Part shown: piece by piece, positions 46,060 to 56,389 of the stretch | How positions within the stretch are numbered: the first letter of the stretch is position 1 | Layout of the letters: each line of letters opens with the position of its first letter | Source: Trichobilharzia regenti | Lineage: Eukaryota > Platyhelminthes > Trematoda > Strigeidida > Schistosomatidae | Direction of reading: 5' to 3' | DNA: 64,000 bases | Assembly (NCBI GenBank): GCA_944472135.2 | Contig: OX235262.1 | Coordinates: 72,726,887-72,790,886, forward strand | Notes under the pieces: model-generated | Databases searched by the model: none | What the model saw: the letters and a program-made list of their open reading frames with translations, nothing else | What the model was told of the DNA's origin: nothing | Position numbers and translations under genes: made by a program

Positions 46060-47785
46060 GTAAAAAAAATAATGGCGATGACAACTCTCCGTAGGCTCTC
46101 ACCTGGCTGACAACTGCATGAGTTCGAGTAGAGTGCCTTGATCAGTTCGATGTATTTCTTGCCATTTTCTTCACAGTCAAACACCGCCATAGTACCTCTC
46201 GGTCAACGGAATCGAATGCCGCCTTCAGGTCAAGAAATATGCCGATTTTCGGACGCCGGGAAGTACACACATGCTCCGCTCCACAATCTGTCGAAGAGTT
46301 AGGATATGATCAATACACACTCTTCCTGGTCTAAAGCCTGTCTGATTTGCTCGTATTTTTCTTCCCGAGTACCACCTAATCTACGCATCATTATTGAGCC
46401 TAGAAATTTAGATACCGTATTGATCAACCTAATCCCCCTGTGATTGTCACAGAAAGACTTGTCTCCCTTCTTGTATATCGGGATAATCAATGACTTACAC
46501 CAACCCGACGGGATTGTCTCTAATTCCCAAATGCTGCCTAATACCTTAGTTAACGCAGATAGTAAACTGTCTCCACCATCCTTAAACACCTCTGGAGTCA
46601 TTCCATCAGGTCCAGACTAGTGACAGCTTTAGTAACCTCAGTTAGGGACGGAGGACCTGTGTTTATATCCAATTCAGGGAGGTGTTGGATGTTCGGCAGG
46701 TTGAGCGTGACTGTAGGCCAATTAAACTGCTCCTCATAGTGTTCTTTCAAGCGTTCCAGTCGTCTATCCTGGGAGATAATTATGGTGCCAATTTCTTCAG
46801 AGATTGTTTCACTTATCATTTGCCTTTTACCACCTGTTTCCCTGATAAGCCTAGGTAGTTGTCTGATGTTACCAGTCGCCGATGCCTTTTCCATCTCTTT
46901 CGCTTTTGCCACCCGCCAGTGTTCACAGTCGTTACGAAGACTTCTTGTTAGTTTTCGTTTGAGTAGCTTTCGTTCTTAATTTTATTTTTATTTATTTTTT
47001 TTTTTTATTTTTGATTTACAGCTTGATTCCACACTGTAGTTTTGGTACAAGTATGGAATTTTCAGCATGGATATCGGTAGCCCAAATTTTGCAGGCCGAC
47101 CATAGATATCAGGTGTGCGCCGGCGTGGGCTCGAACCCCGGACCATGTGCATGGTCGGCGAGAGTCCTAACCACTGTGCCACCGACGCACATATTTGGAG
47201 CTCACTGGAATCAGTCTTCTTGCTTTGATCAGTTCCGCTGAGGTAGTAAAATTCCGCCGGATCTTACTAACTTTTGGTTTAATGTCATTAACAGCTTTTA
47301 CAGCTGTGTCTACAGCTAACTGTATATTGTGTCAGGCTTCCTCAGGGAAAGTCCTGCTGTCGACCTCAGACACACGTTTCGCTATTTCTTCCTTAAATAG
47401 TACATTTACAGCCGGTTACGGACCACCATAGGGTTAGTCGGGATGTACAATTTTGGGGGTGGACCTTTTCTAACCCGTTCTCTCCTGAGTAGGAAGACAC
47501 CATAGCTGTCATGTTGGCCGTTTGAGGGAAACACCTTACTGCTGTTACATCCCTCTCCCCCAGTAGTACGACTTTGCCCACAAATCCCCAGAATAGTGCA
47601 AAAAGAAAAAAATCTTACACTATGCCGGTAACTGCTTTTAGTCTAATCGCTATCCTAAAAATCTTCCCGGCATGACAGGACCTGCAGGAACATTATTTTC
47701 AGACAGTGTAGCTTGTTAGGCCATTGCGATATGCAAGCCCGACCACCAGGTCAAGGTAGCAGTAATGGTCGGGAATCTAATAACA
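46060..47785 (-). mobile_element. RTE-like LINE (L1), internally deleted, with nested SINE-A2
   Basis: On the - strand the order is: 5' region (47785-47430), a jump straight to the post-endonuclease part of the ORF (ERLKEHYEEQFNWPTVTLNL, PSLTEVTKAVTSL), then RT segments (GWCKSLIIPIYKKGDKSFCD, NHRGIRLINTVSKFLGSIMM, KYIELIKALYSNSC). The endonuclease domain and the YADD part are absent, and stops and frameshifts interrupt every segment. The motif IYKKGDKS..NHRGI.L is diagnostic of RTE-type reverse transcriptase. Confidence 0.78.
46985..47192 (-). mobile_element. SINE-A2 nested in the L1 LINE
   Basis: On the - strand: head gtgcgtcggtggcacagtgg, box B ggttcgagcccacgc, A2 tail ggtcggcctgcaaaatttgg, ending gtggaatcaagctgtaaatc and a T/A-rich run (46985-47020). 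It splits the LINE ORF (SSKY before, ERKLLKRKL after). Confidence 0.88.
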
Positions 47786-48894
47786 GAATACTTTTAACCA
47801 AAGCAATATATATATCCCTCTAATCCATTATGGAGGGACACCTTCAATGTGACTAACTAAGGTATGAACTCCTTGGATTCGTGACCGATGAAATTCATAC
47901 GAAGTTGAATGCGAAGACGAATACTCACCGATGACATTAGGCAAAAGTAGCACTATGCTGCAAATTAACAGAAGTTAGAATTCGTGAGAGATTGGGTTTT
48001 AGTCCAGTAATTGAATGGTAAACGTGTTTACCTCCTTACCTGAAGATCCTGGATTTTATCCATAGCGAGATCACGGGTACACACTGCTGATGATTGGCTA
48101 GTATGAAAAAATGAATACAAAATGTTTTACTAAAGAACCCTGTAGATGACTAAGTTGGTGTTTGAATATGTAACGTATATCAGGCTTTCCTGTTGGCGTT
48201 GCTGGTGAATCGCCTAGCCATTTCTTCTGTCAGATGATGTAAAGCTTTATCCAGTGGTCGAAAACAACTCCAGAAAATGAATCAGTATCTATTAGTGGTA
48301 AACTGAGAGACAAATAAAAGCCTTGTAGACAACTGACTAACTAAGAAAATGATTAGTACTACTACGAACTTTCAAGTGATCTGAAGGTTGGAAAGAAAGA
48401 AAATAAAAAGAAATGTTACAACCAACAACTAACTGCAATTCCATGTAGTAGGGGGCATTGAACCACACCTGTTATATAGGGGGTTGGTGATACTACCTAG
48501 GCTGTTTGAACCTCGGCAGATACAGTGGAGTTCAAACCCTGACCAACTGATTGGAATTCAAGCGCCTAGATCAATTAGATATAGCCAAACTAATCGAAAA
48601 ATTTTAAATTGTCGAAGCAACACAAAGTTCAATAGATCCAGTCCAAAAGTAAATATCGTCAAAATATTTTTTAATCAATTTACATTGATATATATATATA
48701 TATATATTTATCTGTGAACAAATTGTTTTCGATTTAAATCAGTCAAATGAAAATAGAAAAACATAACTCAATGCTCACCAACACGTGATAGAAAAATGGA
48801 TATCTTCATGTTTTTAAACAGAAAGATGTAACTCATTATGTTAACTAAATTACTAGTGAAGACACATTCATACTAACGAAATTAGGTAGGGAGT

Positions 48895-49056
48895 AGGGGT
48901 AGGTTAAGAGTAACAAGAAACTGTTTTTGAATACACAAGGGGGTGGGGACTTAAGTTTATGAATAGTTATAGCCTCGGCGTATTTCAATAAGCGCTCATA
49001 AACTTACCCCCCCTCCCTTGTGTATTCAAAAACAGTTTATTATTACTCTAAGCCTA
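48895..49056. repeat. Inverted repeat, about 70-bp arms
   Basis: 48899-48965 (agagtaacaagaaactgttt, gaatacacaagg, aagtttatgaa) pairs with 48990-49056 in reverse complement (cataaactta, ccttgtgtattcaaaaacag). A few mismatches and a short spacer. No ORF. Confidence 0.75.
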
Positions 49057-49687
49057 CCTTGGTAATCCTTAATTGATTGGATTACCAAACGTTGTGTTAA
49101 TTATTCTTAAATCTTGTTTTGTCACTTTGTTTAATTCAACTTTTCCATATATATATTGACTTGACAAGTAAATGTGTGATCAGATTGTTCGAAATGTATA
49201 GCTCAGATACATCACATACGTTTTCAGATAATCTCCGTCTTTTAATAACGCTATCCAAATTGTGGAAGATGCTTACTTCGAATTGAAGTATGCATTGAGA
49301 ATGTTGTCTAGCGAGGTAATGAAAGCTTTGCAACTAAACCATTCAGCTCAGAGAACACAACGACACCGAAATCATCCACCTGAGCTACAAATCTGTACTA
49401 TTATATGATGACAGGGTCCTGAATGTATTCTAGTGTAAAATCAGCGGTGGGACAGTATCAAAGTTATGAGTTAAGACGAAGCAGATATTCAGTGCTCTTT
49501 GACGATTATTGAAGTACTACTTTATGTCAAATTATAACGGAAATTATCTTAAGATCATTTTCAGTGATTTAAAGAGTCTATAAAAAGATGTTTGTGATCC
49601 TTCATCTTAAATTCATATTTATTGTTTATACTTTGAAGAGGACTAAACTGAAAACTTTTACTTTGGTGTATAATAATTAGCAATGGA

Positions 49688-49850
49688 ACCTAAGATAGGC
49701 GCGCAGTTCGTCCTATTTGAGACTCCTCACTAGAAGTACCTGCATTTCTCAGTTATCCCACTGAAACCTAAACTCAGTACCCATCGTTTCAAATAAGATG
49801 AAATGCGTATATCCTGAACGCCACTGTTAATTGCCATCCACCAAAATACT
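49688..49850. mobile_element. SINE-C remnants, inverted
   Basis: ggcgcgcagttcgtcctatt and then ctcagttatcccactgaaac (- copy), followed by aaataagatgaaatgcgtat and gccactgttaattgccatcc (+ copy). Heads mostly lost. Confidence 0.55.
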
Positions 49851-50822
49851 TCAAGTTAACCCTTAGACATCGCCGAAACGTCTGTACTAGGAGTCAATCA
49901 TCGCGGAAATCAAAATTGACATAAAAACAAATGAAAATTATTTACTTCAAGGAGGCCTCTTTGACAACATTTATGTTTTATTTTCAGAAAGGAAACTGGT
50001 GTAATGAAACTTTGAAAACATGCCGATATCGATCGGTTAGATTAGTAAAACATTTGACAAGTGCTAAAAGTACTCTAAAAATACTCCCACCTTTTCAGCA
50101 ATACAATCCCAAGGAATTCGTAATTTGATAGAGCTTGAGTATACTAAATCAATAATAATAATACTAAGAGTGTATCCTGTATGTCATAATGTATTGATTA
50201 TTGAAGATATGAAAAAAACATCTTTACGGATGTCTAAAACCCACCCGATTTACACACCTTAAGATGTTTATGAACTTCTATTAATCATTGAATGACTGAA
50301 AGTTATACTATCCGAGAAGATATTCAAAGTATCAACTAAAATGTGACTATCATAAACAAAACTCAGATTATTTTTATAGGAATACTGGCTACATACAACT
50401 TTTGTGTGAGAACACCCACTGGGTACATAGGTGACGACTACAAGGAGATATAATTACATCGGTGTCATTATAGATCTTCACCCATTCCTTCAGAAGAAAA
50501 AGATAAGACTACCAAATATATCCCGTTAGAAATTGAAAGTACCCACCAAACGGATGAATGAGATATAGAAACTGAATATGATTGTGATTTTAAAAAACCT
50601 CAATGTTTAGTTCTCGTGGGAAATAACATCTAATTGTCTGATTTCCTAGTGAAGAAACAGCTTTCTGACCAAGATATTCATTTCTCAATGTTAACACCAT
50701 TGAATGAAATTTCCTTCCAACAACTGCCAAACAATGAACAACTACTACTAGACTACATATTCAGCTTCCAACTAAGTAAATAGACCTTAGATTTAAATCC
50801 TACTCTACCCACAAAGGTTTTA

Positions 50823-50825
<3 letters not shown>

Positions 50826-50855
<30 letters not shown>
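50826..50855 (+). repeat. (AAT)n microsatellite
   Basis: About ten perfect AAT/TAA units. Confidence 0.9.
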
Positions 50856-50856
<1 letters not shown>

Positions 50857-51527
50857 TAGGTGTGATAGGCATTGTAAAACGAGATGTCGTGAAGAATTTT
50901 GGCTCTAGGTTTCACAATTATTTTCATGCTATCAAGCCCACAAATAATAGTCATCACATTTCTCAACATATGTAATCTTGACTGCATGATTTCATCCTGT
51001 TAATTAACATTTACCTTTCAGACAAATCACACACAAACACACACATCCATAGTCTGAAATACTAAAGGTGACGACGCTATAGCCCATTACACAAAGCATT
51101 GAAATTTCAGTTGATGAGTCACCAAAGAATAATTATTATTATTAATAATAATCGCTTCACTATCAAAAAATGCATTCATATACAATACAAAATTTTCAGC
51201 AAGTTTCGTGGCAATGTAGTTACCCCTTGTGCAGAATCTTCAAACAACATAATAATCGACAATTAATCATCTGAAAAAATATTGTTCTATCTGAACTATA
51301 CTCCGACGCTACTCCACAAAGTTTTCCCTCCACCTACTTTAAAATACTCTTAGAGGTAGTTGGAAACTTATTTGAAACTATGCTTGAGTATAGATTACGA
51401 CGAGTCATTGTGGCAATTAGGAGATAAAAAGAATTTGAAACGGAGTAAAAAACTGTGGATTTTGATGAATATAAGATTTATGTAGCCCAGTGATTTAATC
51501 AGGCCGCCAAAAGTATGATTCCAAGCG

Positions 51528-51630
51528 TGCGTTGGAGGTGGGATTCAAACCCACACACACACACAGTCGACTAGAACACTGGAAAGATTATTCTTGAGTC
51601 TGGCGCCTTAGACCACTCATCAGTCATTTT
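51528..51630 (-). pseudogene. tRNA-Leu(CAA)-like pseudogene or SINE head
   Basis: The - strand reads gagtggtctaaggcgccaga and then ctcaag..., followed by gtgggtttgaatcccacctc. This matches the D-arm, anticodon arm (CAA) and T-arm of eukaryotic tRNA-Leu. A GT-rich run replaces the variable arm region and the acceptor ends do not pair, so it is not a working tRNA gene. Confidence 0.55.
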
Positions 51631-52100
51631 TACCCAGTATACTAACAAGCATGAAGTTGTTGAATAACTACAGCTTGATTATTATATGACCCGTTGTACT
51701 ATTCGAAACCTCTAAAATTATATTAGCCGAAGAGGGAAACAGTATTTCGATGACTCTAATCCTTATAAGTAACAGTACAGCATGAAGTCAATAACAGGGT
51801 AAATGTGAATCACAATTTTAATTGATAGAAATCAATACAAAGAAAGGAACTAACATAGCTATGACTGGTGGCGATTAAATAAACTCTAAATATTACTGGA
51901 GGTGTCTAAAGGGTTACGGTCCCCCTCCACTATAGAAAATAATGTTCTCCTAAAGTACCTATCAAAAAGGTAGATTACTGTCAAATGACAACAACAAAAA
52001 ATAACAAAGTTCACTTGGAGAACCATACAAGACATCCATACTCCGAGGAAGATACTTTCACAAATACAATACCATAAGAAAATATAGAATACACAGTAAA

Positions 52101-52292
52101 TGTGCGTCGGTGGCACAGTGGTTAGGACTCTCGCCGACCCCATGCACATGGTCCGGGGTTCGAGCCCGCACCGACGCACACCTGATATCTATGGTCGGCC
52201 TGCAAAATTTGGGCTACCGATATCCATGCTGAAAATTCCATACTTGTACCGAAAATACAGTGTGGAATCAAGCTGTAAATCAAAAATTAAAT
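52101..52292 (+). mobile_element. SINE-A2, full length
   Basis: Head gtgcgtcggtggcacagtgg, box B gggttcgagcccgc, acceptor-like ccgacgcacacctgatatct, tail ggtcggcctgcaaaatttgg to gtggaatcaagctgtaaatc. This is the cleanest A2 copy. Confidence 0.9.
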
Positions 52293-52895
52293 TAATTAAA
52301 TATTATTTTATGTACTATTAGCATGTAATATGAAAATATATCACCACTGTAGGAAGAATTGAAGTTACCTAACCTAGTATAAGGATCAAATATTAAAGTT
52401 GAGATAACACCCCACCTTGAATTATAGATCCTTCCTATCACATTTTACGAACACCATCAAAAATAGAAGTAAATTAAAACATTAAAGTAATCCTCAGTTT
52501 CCCAATAATATGACGACTTCAAGTAAATATTTCTCGAGGTAAATCTGCCATCAGACGTATAACAGGGTCGTTTTCATTACACATATCCGCAATTTTTATT
52601 TTTACTATTACACTTTATTTGCATAAGAAACACTAATTTAATTTATCAGGAATTCATGACCTTGCTTCGTCTTCTGATAAAAATACACTTTAAAGATATA
52701 ACTTATGAGAAATTGTGTAAAATGTGGCGACTTCTGTACACTGGGTAACTGTTACGATAGCGTAATAAAGAAAAAGAACAGAATCCAAGACCGACAAATT
52801 CACTAAGTGACCGAGGACGATAAGAATTGAAATATTACGATAGACAACTTCAGAATAAATATATAGACCTAGTAATAAGGAACATTATGGTGTAC

Positions 52896-53340
52896 TCAAA
52901 ACACAGAGAACCAGAACACACAACCAGAACCGTCCTGAGGACCCCAGCCTGGAAGTCTACACCTTCCTACGGGGCTTAGACCAAATGAAATCCACAACAG
53001 TTGGTCTAAGCCACGTAGGAAGGTGTAGACTTCCAGGCTGGGGTCCTCGGGACGGTAAAAGTCTGTGGTTGGAAACAATTGGTGACATGGCTCAAAATCG
53101 TTCTCAATGGCCGGCCCAGATGCATCCACTCCTTGTGACTTATGATCTCCAATGAAACTGTTTTGTTCTTCCTCCTTTGTCTCACACCTCTGCTCACTGT
53201 TTCTATTATGCTTTTCTTGTACTTTCCTATCTTGCTTCGCGTACTACACGGAGTGTGGCGACTTGAATTTCCGCACATTTGTGCAAAGTTCTATGTCGAA
53301 AACAGACAGTCTAAAAGTCTGTCAGAATGAGACTTCAAAA
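52896..53340. mobile_element. Two RTE-like LINE (L1) 3' ends in inverted arrangement
   Basis: 52933-52985 is the reverse complement of 53002-53055 (key part: cagcctggaagtctacacct), with a 16-base spacer. From 53002 the + strand continues as a normal L1 tail (gacatggctcaaaatcgttc ... ctacacggagtgtggcgact ... gcaaagttctatgtcgaaaa). The - strand side encodes LSPVGRCRLPGWGPQDGSGC, the L1 C-terminus. Confidence 0.7.
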
Positions 53341-53559
53341 TGAATTGTTGGACTCACTTAAGTGTTTTTTAGTGTGTGCGACTGAGCACACAGGTTCCTG
53401 TTCCTCATGCATTAACCAGAAAAAATTATTCTGAGCATTGTCACTAACAGCGTTCAACAAAAAGGTTTTGAGTTGTCTAGATGACTTCTTGTCAGACGAT
53501 CTCAAATCTAGTACACAGTTTAGACAGAGAGTAATAGAAGACGGCATGCACAGATCAGC

Positions 53560-54075
53560 ATGTTAGTAAGAGAGACCCCAAAAGCAAGACAGAACCCAAT
53601 TGATCAGAAACCGCTGTGGAAATCTGCTTCACTCAGCACAAGGAACAAGGTCCGAATTCTCAACTCTACTGTTAGACAACGACTGAGTACTATGGTCCAG
53701 AGACCTGACGTGCGCGTCAAGAAAAGCACTTCCAAGAGGTGGCTGCAGACTTTCACCAAGAGCTGTCTTCTCTCAGATGGCCGACTAGAAAGGACTCTGA
53801 TAGGAAACGAACAAGCCAACAACCTATAACCTAACAAATGTGCAGTATGAAACGAAACCAGAGCCAGTTGAGCGACACCTCGTATCACCCTCTCAAGTGG
53901 AATCCTAATGAGAAACGACAAATTGGCATGGAGAAGATCGTTTAGGGGGAGGGGGGATGAAAGCTTATAAACAATCATAGAACCAGTTAAAAAAAGCAAC
54001 TCCAGAGAACAAAGCGAAGTGGATATGTGCTTCTGAAGCACTGTGTTCCGTTTGGAACCCAAAGGAATAACAATC
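53560..54075 (+). mobile_element. RTE-like LINE (L2) 3' end
   Basis: Encodes LWKSASLSTRNKVRILNSTV and then QTFTKSCLLSDGRLERTL, corresponding to the L2 C-terminal half. It ends cttctgaagcactgtgttcc and ggaacccaaaggaataaca. It stops about 80 bp short of the exon at 54156. Confidence 0.68.
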
Positions 54076-54155
54076 CTGCAAATAGTATAAGAGACTGCTA
54101 TTCACTTCACTATACGTCGCAAGTGTCATATACAACAAAAAATTACCCAACTTAC

Positions 54156-54936
54156 TTTTGGTATTCCATCAGTAATCTGACTACCACCATATGAACTACA
54201 ATCCTTTCTATCACCTACAACACAATTTTCTTCTTCTGTCTTAATAATGCTTCCATTTGTTGTTGTATTACAAATATCTTGTAAGCATTCTTTAGAATCT
54301 TTACAATCTTCAGTAAATGATGATGAATGAGATAGTTTATTCATTGTATTATTAGATGTTGTTTGTGTAGTGAATGTAGTTAACGATAAGGAGGAGGAAT
54401 TATCTGATATAAATGAAGCAAATATTCTATTCATTTTATTTGTATCCGATGTATATTGTGCTTCAGAATGTGACTTATATCCATTTTGGCTGTTGTTATT
54501 ATTATTATTATCATTGTTATTATTCTTATTATTGATGATATGACTATTGTGTGATAAAGATGACGAGATTAATAGATGAGGCTTTTTATGTTCATAATTC
54601 CAATAATCTGAATCATTATCATCTTCATGTTCATTCAGTGTAAAAGATGGACGTTTACGATTTAATCGACAACAATTGTTATAATCATTAGGAGTGAAAG
54701 AAGAAGTCGAAGAGGAGGAGGAGGAAGAGGATGACGAAGACGACGATGAGGATGATGATAAAGACGAAGAAGAATGCACTTTATCAGATATAGAAAGATT
54801 ATTTCGTTTCTGATTATTTGATCTATTATTATTGTTAATTAATTCTGACTCATCATGATTTATTTGTTTTGCAGCACGTGTAACTGAACGAGTTTTAATG
54901 GAATGTGAATTCTCCAAATCATCAGGTGATTCATAT
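54156..54936 (-). CDS. BAP1: BAP1/Calypso-like deubiquitinase, Ser-rich linker exon
   Basis: 781 nt. The acceptor ctctatgtag (54937-54946) is followed by one base (A) that completes AA|A = Lys with the preceding exon, then YESPDDLENSHSIKTRSVT. It runs 260 codons to the donor CCAAAA|gtaagt at 54155, phase 0. It shows a pure serine tract of about 20 (54705-54780, TCN/AGY mixed codons), Asn runs (around 54500-54530) and an acidic patch (EHEDDNDSDYW). It is probably an intrinsically disordered linker between the UCH and ULD domains, where animal BAP1 carries its HCF-1-binding and acidic segments. I do not see a canonical [DE]HxY HCF-binding motif. Matching phases on both sides support the exon. 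Confidence 0.85.
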
Positions 54937-55138
54937 CTACATAGAGGTAGAAAAACACTATTATTATTGTTGTTATTACCATCATTATTGTTATTGAATT
55001 GAATTTTTCATTTTCCCGTCGATTGATTGGACCGAAGTGCTCAGTCTCAGGTTGACATGTCGGCTTCTTGTGCAGATGCTTCGACGGTGTCTAGGAATTT
55101 AATTAGTATACAATTGGTGGATGGTGGCTAGCAGTGGA

Positions 55139-55183
55139 ATCTAGGATGCGCATTTCGTCCTATTTGGGACTCTTCAGCTGGAT
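55139..55183 (-). ncRNA. Hammerhead ribozyme (Sm-alpha type), - arm
   Basis: On the - strand: stem I ATCCAG/CTAGAT (5 of 6 paired), core CTGAAGA, stem II GTCC/GGAC with loop CAAATA, GAAA, minimal palindromic stem III ATGCGCAT, cleavage site AUC. Identical in sequence to the + arm copy. Confidence 0.68.
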
Positions 55184-55296
55184 GTACCTGCGTTTCTCAG
55201 TGAGTGGTGATGTTCCCACCGAGGCTCGAACGCAGTGCCCATATTTGGGTTCGAGCCTCGGTGGGAACATCACCACTCACTGAGAAACGCAGGTAC

Positions 55297-55341
55297 ATCC
55301 AGCTGAAGAGTCCCAAATAGGACGAAATGCGCATCCTAGAT
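55297..55341 (+). ncRNA. Hammerhead ribozyme (Sm-alpha type), + arm
   Basis: Stem I 55297-55302/55336-55341 with one C.A mismatch. CTGAAGA lies at 55303-55309, stem II at 55310-55313/55320-55323, GAAA at 55324-55327, stem III ATGCGCAT at 55327-55334 and C17 at 55335. Sm-alpha SINEs of schistosomes are known to encode self-cleaving hammerheads with this core and a very short stem III. Confidence 0.7.
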
Positions 55342-55769
55342 TCCACTGCTAGCCACCATCCACCAATTGTATACTAATCATTATTATTATTGTTGTTGTT
55401 GCTATTTAATATAGACATTAAAGTGCAAACGGCAAGAGTAAAGCATGATGACCTACCTACGCTCGAATGACCTCAAACAGCCAATTAAATGAGTCTATAG
55501 TAGATTTTTTTAAACACGTGAACACGGATGAAAATCAAGAATTATGTTGTACATTTCATTCACATCTAATAATCTAGTATTGTATTGATGTAGTGGCAAT
55601 CTCTGATCGTAGTGAGAATGTATTATTATATCGATCACCTGAATGATAGTTCAAGTCAGTCTAATAATAGTGTCTCGCTTCGGTCAGCATAATTTATTCT
55701 TACCGTGCAGATTAGTAATACATATAAAAATTGTTATGTACAGGATTAGCCATTAAAGCAAGTATTAGA

Positions 55770-56060
55770 GAATGATTTGATGGATGATCACTAGCAGTAG
55801 ATTCCAGGAAGTGAATGCATTTCGTCCTATTTGACACTTTTCAATCAGATGTACTTGCATTCCCCACCCCACCCCCCAGTGAGTGACTTGAATCCAGAAC
55901 TCATCGTTTTAGAGACAAAAGCATTATCTCCACTGGACTACTTGAACCACGAGAAATGCAGGTGTATCCTGCTAACGAAATGCGCATCCTGGATTGTATT
56001 GCTAGTCACTTTTCACCACCAAATAACAACAAGCGAATTCGCAGACATCGTCGAAGCGCC
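55770..56060. mobile_element. SINE-C inverted pair, decayed
   Basis: The - copy 55770-55945 (gcatttcgtcctatttgaca, aaagcattatctccactgga) is followed by a + tail (aatgcaggtgtatcctgcta, gaaatgcgcatcctggattg). A C-rich run at 55862-55876 and lost stem II mean no ribozyme. Confidence 0.65.
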
Positions 56061-56389
56061 CGCATTATGAGTCAATAGGTCAGCTGAAACTGAACATTTT
56101 GGTCCAATATAATCAATCAACGAGGGAATACAAAACTTCAGTTAATTAGAACAAGCACTAAAGAATATTGTGAAGAAAAGAAATAATGTAAATGGAACTG
56201 GCCATATGAATCAATGACGACAATTACATCGAATACTGGATGAAATGTAATATCAGTGGAGTGAATGCAAAAACAAAAGGTAACCTGCATTATGTTTCTA
56301 TTAGGCACAAAGTTGTTGTTTAACGACTTAGAGGTATTCACTTTTTGTAATCACCTATACCCACTAAATCCTCAGGTTTCTCTATATTA

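Larger units (their letters stand above)
44413..54155 (-). other. BAP1-like gene, middle intron (9.7 kb)
   Basis: Donor AAA|gtaagt at 54155, acceptor cgtag at 44413; phase 0. Contents are listed separately. 44450-45160, 45210-46050, 47785-48890, 49060-49680, 49860-50820, 50860-51525, 51640-52095 and 52295-52890 hold nothing I can name, except the fold-back-family end motif (ttcgccgaaaagagacgctt) at 44500 and a (TA)n at 48689-48706. Confidence 0.7.
55003..55377. mobile_element. SINE-C snap-back dimer with intact hammerhead cores
   Basis: A - copy (about 55010-55236) and a + copy (about 55244-55377) form a near-perfect palindrome with arms of about 135 bp. The truncated tRNA-like heads meet at gtgcccatatttgggttcga. 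Only the - copy has the distal part (cccgtcgattgattggac). The flanks are both ATT-rich (tcattattgttattg, tcattattattattg), a possible but not decisive target duplication. Confidence 0.85.

Noticed and set aside
50826..50855. Regular short repeat considered as a CRISPR-like array
   Set aside because: Plain AAT microsatellite; no spacers and a eukaryotic context.
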